A stretch of DNA of 64,000 nt from contig NC_088776.1 of assembly GCF_954871325.1 (NCBI RefSeq), positions 29,374,508 to 29,438,507 of the forward strand, written 5' to 3'. The notes beneath the pieces were generated by a model that saw only the letters and a list, made by a program, of their open reading frames with translations, had not been told where the DNA came from and made no database searches. This DNA is from Gordionus sp. m RMFG-2023. Taxonomy: Eukaryota; Nematomorpha; Gordioida; Chordodea; Parachordodidae. A program made the position numbers and the translations under genes. Shown piece after piece: positions 57,125-64,000 of the stretch; the stretch's first letter is position 1; the number at the start of each line of letters is the position of its first letter.

Positions 57125-57470
57125 AGGCCTGAGTACATTGGGTGAAAATTAATATATAGAAAAATTAAGAACATAAGGCCAGGCCATACATTTTTTTAAA
57201 AAAATAAACCTGGACCAGGCCTATTTTTTCTTAAAATATCTGGGTAGAGCCAGCTAAAACTTTTAAATCACAATTATATACATAAAATAAATTTAAAAAT
57301 TCTTGTATAATTGAATAACATATCATAATCATTCACTTCCTATATTTCTAATATCATTTGTCAAAACTATTTTAATGAAAATTTTTTATAAAACCTGATT
57401 GGGTCAAAAATATTATTTTTTACAAATCCATGTTATATTTTCCTCTGCAGGTTTGATGGATATTAATATC
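57125..57470. repeat. Degenerate GC-rich MITE
   Basis: GCAGGCCTGAGTAC at the left and CCTCTGCAGGTTTG at the right enclose GGCCAGGCCATAC, CCTGGACCAGGCC and an AT-rich core like that of the GCAGATC family. It is much decayed. Confidence 0.4.
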
Positions 57471-57539
57471 AAGAAAAAAATGCTCTAACATGTATCCATT
57501 ATAAAATTTGTGTTAGGAAGCATAAAATCATAAGACATT

Positions 57540-58608
57540 GATAACATTATATATGGCTTAGCTATGTCTTTGGATATTTCATATCTGGAGAAAATTTTTT
57601 TAATAGTTTTATTGAAATGACATTAATTTTGTTGAAATAGGGGAGGATCAAGGGAAATGTTTTGATATCTCCTTATTAGATGCATCTGTTAGTGCATATG
57701 TTTGCACATCTTTCAAATCGTCAAGAATTGACCTTCTGGATTTATATCCTAAAACATTTATGATAGCCTTGCTCATTTGTGTTCTACAAAGTATACTTTT
57801 CATTTATATTAGTCGTTAAATATTATGGGGAAAGATTCTACCAACATTGTGATGTTAAGTAGCTCTCTGAATGTTGTACTGCATGATAGGTATTTGCCAT
57901 TTCCGCAACTGTAGTTGCATCTGTATTATTTCTTATTTTTGAAGAATATTTTTGTTTTGCAATAGATGTTGATAGACTGCCCTGTACTGATTTATGCTTT
58001 GAAGATTTTTGATGCCTCAAAATATCATATTCCCTTCCCTCATTGTATTAACTAAATATTGTAGAACAACTTCCCCGTACTGATTATAATTATTTTTTAC
58101 ATTGTAAATTTAAAATTGTTTGTTTTTTTATAAAATCTTATTTATACATTAGCATAAAATATATTTTTTTACATTGTAAAATTACAATTTTTTTATAAAA
58201 TTTTATCTAGTTTACATTCTTTTGTATTTAAAAAAGATCGTTGGTTATTATTTTTAAACAAAATTAATATATTATAATAAATCAATGTTATTTTAATAAT
58301 AAAGATAGTATTTAAGAAATTTTGTGTCGTACTATAATTACCTATTTTGAAAAATAGTTGCGTATTTTATTTTGGAAAATAGTTACCTATTTTATTTTGA
58401 AAAAGAGTTGGATATTTTATTTTGAAAAATAGTTGGCTTTTATTTTGGAAAATAATTACCTATTTTATTTTGGAAAATAGATTCGATTTTATATTTATAA
58501 AAAATTATGGATAACTAAGTCAATTTTATTTCTCCCACAATTTTTATATTACTCCCACAAAATACCGAATTTCTCCCACAATTTGAAAATTTTGACCTGG
58601 CAACCCTG
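57540..58608 (-). pseudogene. hAT family D, copy 3, truncated
   Basis: The part 57550-57780 read on minus contains TDASNK- and MSKAIINVLGYKSRRSILDD-like text and parallels 51590-51871. The right end (58500-58608) has CTCCCACAATTTT motifs and finishes CTGGCAACCCTG. The order, minus-strand coding part followed by a normal right end, is the same as in the second half of copy 2, so the rearranged form exists twice. No left end or target duplication is recognised. Confidence 0.6.
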
Positions 58609-58781
58609 GTTGGGTAGTGCCTTGGAAATTTTTTAAAATAAATATAAATATATGAATAATTATAAAAAATTAATTTTTGCTGGCTGTACTGGTAAAAATT
58701 TTTTAATCGGGTTCAAGCCGGAAAACATTTTTTAAAAATTTTGGGTTGGGCTTGAAAAATTAGGCCCTATGCAGATCACTA
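58609..58781 (+). repeat. Right half of a GCAGATC-type MITE
   Basis: GGGTTGGGCTTGAAAAATTA then GGCCCTATGCAGATCACTA matches the right end of the copies at 37497 and 43217. The left half is absent; the hAT-D copy 3 abuts it. Confidence 0.65.
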
Positions 58782-58789
58782 TAATACAT

Positions 58790-59600
58790 TATTATAATAT
58801 ATTTTCCTCTCACTAATTAATAAGTAATTACTATGTTTAAGATAACACATTTGCATTTTATATATCCAGTAATAAATTTTTATTTCATTTTTTTTTAAAT
58901 TTTTAAATCAAAATATAAATCTTTTTTTTTGAGTTTTAAAAATAATTTCCGGTATTGAAAAAAAGGAATCAAAAAAACAGACCGGTCTATGGGTCTTGGA
59001 AACTTTCTTAGAAAATGTATCAGCATACCCTGGCTTAATAAATTAGTATCGCTATGCCAATTCCCCTTACTACACTAGTTCAGAATGAGGTATTTCTAAA
59101 AACAATTTTTTTCTATGCTCGGCCTTTTTCAACTCTGTCAAAATATTAAATTTAGATAAAGCATGCTGATTGTTGATAATAATTATGGCAAAGTTTAAAA
59201 ATAATGTGTTCCAAGAGATAATTGATGATATTTATAACTAAGAAATGAAAAATAAATAAAATAAAACATTTGTAATTTATAAAAATAATTAAATCAATTT
59301 ATATAGTTTATTTAATTAAAGTTAAATAACTTTTTAAATAAATGTGTTATTTATTATAATTAATTTTACAAACAAAAATTTTTATCTCAACAATGGGTTT
59401 TATTTATTAAATCGTCACACACAAGTGTAAGTCAAAAGCAAGACAACACAAACAACAAGAACAACACTGAAAAATAGTGACTATTTATAAAATATTGGCA
59501 ATTTCTAAAACACAAATTCAAATATAAATTAATGATAAAATATTAAATATATATAATATTAATATGGTTAAGTTTAAATGTTATGTTAAGCGTCAGTCTC
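58790..59600. other. AT-rich intergenic sequence
   Basis: No gene, repeat end or RNA recognised. Confidence 0.4.
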
Positions 59601-59611
59601 AGTCAGTCATT

Positions 59612-60044
59612 TAGTGTTGTTTTAATTTGCTATGCTAGGTCGTAAAATTTAAGACCAAATTTTATGCTCAGGCTTGCTCTGAGCCCGAACCCGGGGTCGA
59701 AACCTGGGTTGTGAATGTTTTAACAAATTCCAATCAAAAGCACCTAAAATTATAAATATTTAAATGGTAAGAAAAATGAAAATAAAATAAAGCTATAAAT
59801 TATTAATTTAGATTAGAAGGTATAATAATATTAATTTAATTTAAGATTAGATATGAGATTTATTTTATCTTACTTTACATTTATCTAAACCCCGTGTCTA
59901 GATTCCGGAATAAAAAATTTAACATATAAAAATAATATGAACCTCGGGTCTGGACCCCGGGTCTGTGCTCAGAGCTGGTTTGGTCAAATTTTTAGACCCA
60001 AACCCCGGGTCTGGTTTTATACAACCAACCAATTAACAACACTA
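59612..60044. mobile_element. Small element, TIR TAGTGTTGTT, with CCCGGGTC arms
   Basis: TAGTGTTGTTTTAATTTG at the left and AATTAACAACACTA at the right are inverted repeats. The arms contain CCCGAACCCGGGGTCG and CCCCGGGTCTGG, which can pair. The terminus is shared with the MITE at 12096, but the body is different. No target duplication was seen. Confidence 0.5.
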
Positions 60045-60049
60045 CCTAG

Positions 60050-61110
60050 ATGAAATGCTTCCAGCATTTGGTGGTAAATGCCCATTCAGGCAATACATGC
60101 CAAATAAACCATCAAAATATGGCATAAAACTATACTCCTTATAAAAAAACGAAATATTTTTATCAAATATGTAAAATAAATTTATGTTTAGAACACATTA
60201 ATATTTTATGTAATAAATGTTTTGCTGTCAAATTTAGCATATTTATATTTCTTATATATTAGAATGTATTAGTGTAATTTTTTTTTATATTGAATAAAGA
60301 TCCATATTATGAATTATCATGATTATATGATGGTAAGTTATTTTTTTTAATTTTATATTTGAAATTTAAAAAAAGTAAGCTTTTTTTAAAAATTTTTGAC
60401 ACAAAATATAATTATCCTCATCATCTTTAATCTAGGCTTAAGAAAAAATATTTAAATATTTTATCAAGCTTAAGGTTAGATCTATTTTATATCATATCAA
60501 ATGAAAATAATGAATATAACTAGATATATACATTTGAAATTGGGGTCTATTAAACCCCACCCAAGTATTAACGTCATTTTTTTCACTAGAGTATTGGAGG
60601 GTTAAATTGTTTATTTTTTCTTACTATGAAAAAAATTGAATCAGAAAAGCGTTAACTGTTAAGTGGTATTCATGTTTATTTTATTTGGCAAGGAGATGAA
60701 GCATTTTAATTTTATTTATATCTCTCAAATCTGCTGATATCCTGATAGAAACATTGGCAAAATTTCAAAATTTAATCCATCTTTCACAGACATAGCTGGT
60801 GGGGGTGGTCATTTCCGTACATAAAGGTCTCTGATCTCTACTAGTTAATAATAGAAATTTAGGTAGGATTTTTTTTACTTCAATAAATATTTTAAAATTT
60901 TTTAAGTTAAAATGATATTTTAATGCATAAATATAATTAAAATATTTTATTTGTTTAATATATTATAAATCAATAAAAATAAACTTTAAGCAAAATATTT
61001 TGATTTGCAACAATATCATTAAAAGATTATTATATAAATAAAGTAGGGGATTTAATATTAATATTCTTCATAATCTCATCATACTTTTAGGACACATCTA
61101 AATAATAAAA
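60050..61110. other. Downstream flank of akirin, no gene recognised
   Basis: AT-rich. A GGTGGGGGTGGTCATTTCCG stretch near 60795 stands out but is unassigned. Confidence 0.4.
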
Positions 61111-61115
61111 AAATA

Positions 61116-61753
61116 TTAATCTAGGTATATAATGTTGATTAACTTACAACTAAGTGGAATATCACAATGCTTTTTATGTAGATAATCTGTATTAAATTTC
61201 ACAAAGGCCTCATATTGTTCTATAAAACGAATTAAATACTAATTTAAAAATACTAATTACCAGATAACTTTGAATATAATATTTTATCATATTCTTCTCG
61301 AATTATTTCTTCTCTTTCTTTAATAAGTTTTTCACAAATAAATTTAACTTCAGACAGAGTGAATAAAGGATTTCTGTTTTAATTATAAATTAGAGTAAAA
61401 ACTTTTAAAGAAAACTTGTGTTGATTCATATTTTCAAGTGAAAATAATGAAATAGGAAATTTTTCTTCAGTATGGTTGTCATTCTCATTCTTAACCGTGT
61501 TTATATTTTTGGGTATCCTTTTCGAATAAAATTTGACAGATTTTTCTATATCCTCTTCAATAAGCACATTAAAATTATATATAATCAAATAAGTACCCGA
61601 TGTAATTTTAGGAATAATTTGGGCGAAATAGCTCTCGCATTGGGAAGAATTTGAAGGTTGAGTAATTATAGCAGGATTACACCGCTGTCTTTTTTGCGTA
61701 TGATTTGGTATATGATCTAAATCGAGTGATCTTTTAATTGTTAAGCAAGCCAT
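61116..61753 (-). CDS. akirin: Akirin (nuclear transcription cofactor)
   Basis: Akirin is a small nuclear protein that bridges transcription factors to chromatin remodellers in immune and developmental gene control. Exons: 61753-61597, 61554-61416, 61373-61261, 61219-61116; the introns are 41-43 bp, GT-AG, all in frame; 170 codons. It starts [16 protein letters not shown], the family's MACxxLKRTLDFDP, followed by the basic nuclear signal QKRQRC (family KRRRC). Next come [36 protein letters not shown], then [20 protein letters not shown] and [10 protein letters not shown], which match the family's PLFTLRQVGMICERLLKER...EEYEEIL..KLAEQYDAFVKFTHDQI. An upstream in-frame ATG at 61771 is less likely than the conserved MAC start. 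The end is uncertain: the text CTTAGTTGTAAGTT at the end of exon 4 includes a perfect donor, so a further small exon may replace the last 11 codons given here. The family length is about 180-200, so this is slightly short. Confidence 0.9.
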
Positions 61754-61789
61754 TATATTAATCAGAGACAATTGCGATAAAAAAAAAAC

Positions 61790-62280
61790 TATTTGATAAG
61801 TTTGAGAATGTGTGTATAAATTTAAAACTCGGACATTTATAAAGTATAATACAAGCTATAATAATTTAATTAATATTAAATCTAATGTATACTGCGTTTA
61901 AATTATAAATATATGATTTAACTTTACTTATATATTAAAAAAATTGCTCTTTAATGATGAATATGAAAATATTATTTTGTAAGCATGTTTTTTTTGTAAA
62001 ATTAAAAATATATTAATTTAATTTAGGTTGTTTTCTTTAATTAACATTTAGGTATCAGTGGCGAAACGTGAAGTTAATTACTAGGGAAGCAATCAATTTT
62101 CTTTATTTGCAATAAAATATACAAAATATCTTGAGGGTTAATAAGATTCATCTTTTATTTTGTTCAGCACAGATATCAATAGAGTGACGTCACTAGGGGG
62201 CGCGCAGGGGCTCGAACCCCCTAAAAATTTTGAATAGCCCCCTGAAGCAAAAAAATTTTTTTTAATGGTTCCTTAATATC
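61790..62280. other. Upstream flank of akirin and LINE 5' border
   Basis: AT-rich up to 62170. Then AGTGACGTCACTAGGGGGCG and CGCAGGGGCTCGAACCCCCT form a GC-rich block that probably belongs to an element end. The akirin promoter should lie just above 61753, but I see no clear core motif. Confidence 0.4.
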
Positions 62281-62285
62281 CCCTA

Positions 62286-64000
62286 ATGAAGATAAAACTC
62301 TGCATTGGTCAATCAATACTACACATCCTATCAGTATATGCTCCTCAAACGGGTTGTAAGGAAAAAGTGAAAGATGACTTTAGAGCTATCCTTGATGAAG
62401 CTGTAATGGAAATCCCTAAGGATGACCTAGTCATAATTGTTGGTGACTTAAATGCACATGTGGGGAAAGCAAGAGATAGCTACAAAAGGCATCATGGTGG
62501 TTTTGGATATGGAGAAAGAAATGATGAAGGAGATGAAATTTGCGCAAGCCTATGACCTAGCCTTAACTAACACCTACTATAAGAAAAAAGACAGTCATTT
62601 AATAACATACGAAAGTGGTACAAGGAAAACACAAATAGATTACATGCTAATCTCTAGCAGAAGATTAAAAGATGTAATAGACTGCCAAGTCATCCCAGGA
62701 GAAGATATCGCTGCACAACACAAGCTACTAATCATGGATTTACACATCTTAAATATATCCACTCAAAACAATATAAAACTGGAACCATGCATCAAATGGG
62801 GCAAATTAAAAACAATGACAGATGCCTTTGCAATCAATGCAAACATTTAAACAATAGATTCCTCACTAGTCAGTGAAAAAAATGTGGACAGACCTTTCAT
62901 CCAGATTAATAGACACTGCCAAATCGACACTAGGCTTGACAAGGGGAGGCAACAAATCATTCAAATAACTATGGTGGTGAAATGAAGAGGTACAAACCAC
63001 TATACAGGAGAAAAAAGCCCTATATAAATATGGTACAAATCCAAAAACCCAGATGACAAGACAAATTACAAAAAATCCAAGAGAATAGCTACAAAGGCGG
63101 TGGCTAGAGCCAAATCTTACGATGACATGTACGAAGATCTACATACCAAAGAAGGGCAAAGCGAGAAAAGAACTCTAGGGATATAAACGGAGCTTCGAAA
63201 GTAATCAAAAATAAAGATGGGAAATTGATAATAAACGAAAAAGAAATAACGAATAGATGAAAGGAATATTTTCAGGAGCTTCTCAACTTTAATCCCCACA
63301 TACTACATCTAGATGAACACCCCCTTGTCAAACCTTGTACAACTTATGCATATGAAAAACAACAAAGCTAGGGGTCCAGACGATATTCCAAACTAGGAGA
63401 TGATGGAATACATCTCTTCACAAATCTGTACAATAAAATATTTAGGCAGAACAATCTAGTTCCTATCTTCAAAAATTAAGGGGATCCACACAATTGTCAA
63501 AATTACAGGGGCATAAACCTAATGTCACACTGTCTAAAACTATACGAAAAAATAATAGAAAAAATAATAGAAAAAATAATAGAAAAAATAATAGAAAAAA
63601 TAATAGAAAAAATAATAGAAAAAATAATAGAAAAAATAATAGAAAGAATAATAGAAAAAAAATTAAGAGATATAATCGAAATAAGAGAGACTCAGTTTGG
63701 CTTTATGCCTGGAAGATCAACAACCGATGCTATCCACGCAATTAGGCAAATGAGTGAAAAATACAGGGAAAAGAACAAAAAGTTACACATGGTTTTCCTC
63801 GATCTAGAAAAGGCCTTCGATAGAATCCCAAAAAAACTTATATGGTGGGCGCTACGCCACAAAAAGGTTCCCGAAAAATATATAAGAATTATACAGGATA
63901 TGTATATGGGCTATAGCACAACAGGTATTTCAGCAGGCTCCACAATAGCCGAATGAGTTCATCAAGGGTCGCTCTCAGCCCACTTCTCTTCATTACAGTA
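62286..64000 (+). pseudogene. LINE remnant (endonuclease and reverse transcriptase), runs off the window
   Basis: The endonuclease part is at 62286-62540: ILSVYAPQTGCKEKVKDDF, DDLVIIVGDLNAHVGKARDS and GGFGYGERNDEGDEI. After a shift, 62540-62750 gives YDLALTNTYYKKKDSHLITY, TQIDYMLISS and CQVIPGEDIAAQHKLLIMDL. These are the GDLNAH, N T.F, QIDY(M/I)L and SDH-position blocks of exonuclease-endonuclease-phosphatase domains as in RTE/CR1-like LINEs; the final catalytic D-H pair is changed (AQHKL). A degenerate linker follows (62850-63480). The reverse transcriptase starts with CQNYRGINLM-like text, then RETQFGFMPGRSTTDAIHAI, MVFLDLEKAFDRIPKKLIWW (63790-63850) and, past a stop at 63955, QGS-LSPLLFIT. 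Several shifts and stops; not functional. Confidence 0.8.
63545..63660 (+). repeat. 12-bp tandem repeat inside the LINE reverse transcriptase
   Basis: Nine near-identical copies of GAAAAAATAATA encode repeated Glu-Lys-Ile-Ile in the reverse-transcriptase frame. One normal copy (YEKIIE followed by KKLRD) is expected in the family. The expansion is in frame. Confidence 0.9.

Noticed and set aside
61472-61654. Plus-strand open frame
   Set aside because: It lies opposite akirin exons and is a shadow.
62190-62225. GGTTCGAGCC-like B box on the minus strand
   Set aside because: No A box lies at a suitable distance and no tRNA fold is possible; it is part of a GC-rich palindrome.
63494-63745. Open frame with repeated Lys-Asn-Asn-Arg
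   Set aside because: It is another frame of the 12-bp repeat within the LINE reverse transcriptase.

Overview
The window is about 75% A+T, and its genes are split by very short GT-AG introns (mostly 40-50 bp). Three host genes are recognisable. All are eukaryotic, and one (akirin) is typical of animals. The best reading is a fast-evolving, AT-rich animal genome full of transposons, perhaps that of a parasite such as a myxozoan. The phylum is a guess; the animal assignment rests on akirin and the intron-exon structure.

Host genes: (1) valyl-tRNA synthetase on +, 1761-11934, 16 exons; the 5' part lies before the window and two introns are swollen by repeats (1.4 kb and 5.8 kb). (2) ALG5 (dolichyl-phosphate beta-glucosyltransferase) on -, 44224 down to 32383. 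It has eight exons, a 10.8-kb intron full of mobile DNA, and a last exon that I could not find. (3) Akirin on -, 61753-61116, four exons. The first two genes converge; nothing suggests operons.

Most of the rest is mobile DNA, dominated by hAT elements. Several are delimited exactly by 8-bp target-site duplications: 16664-20759, 28494-32340, 29479-31474, 45643-48092 and 49323-52449. Non-autonomous relatives with such duplications lie at 12096-12286, 35989-36368, 37069-37497, 42721-43217 and 53464-54606. There is also a Helitron remnant (48373-53150) cut by a hAT, a MULE fragment (27665-28150), two LINE remnants (7745-8630 and 62286-64000), foldback and long-inverted-repeat elements, and several minisatellites. 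I saw no LTR retrotransposon.

By region: 1-12 kb is ValRS with repeat-filled introns. 12-23 kb is a hAT family with GC-rich ends plus a long-inverted-repeat element that encodes a zinc-ligand-like peptide. 23-28.5 kb is mostly blank, with a GGGCGGG repeat, a foldback and the MULE fragment. 28.5-32.3 kb is a triple nest of elements inside the last visible ALG5 intron. 32.4-44.2 kb is ALG5 with its large intron. 44.9-53.3 kb is a tandem array and a Helitron, each interrupted by a hAT of one family. 53.5-60 kb holds further small elements. 61.1-61.8 kb is akirin, and 62.3 kb to the end is a LINE.

The most interesting non-host signal is a poorly described transposon family. Two separated remnants (21754-22100 on -, and 39557-40620 on +) carry motifs I remember from one widely dispersed but functionally unnamed animal repeat protein. 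One of them sits inside a delimited 1.9-kb element with roughly 480-bp inverted repeats.
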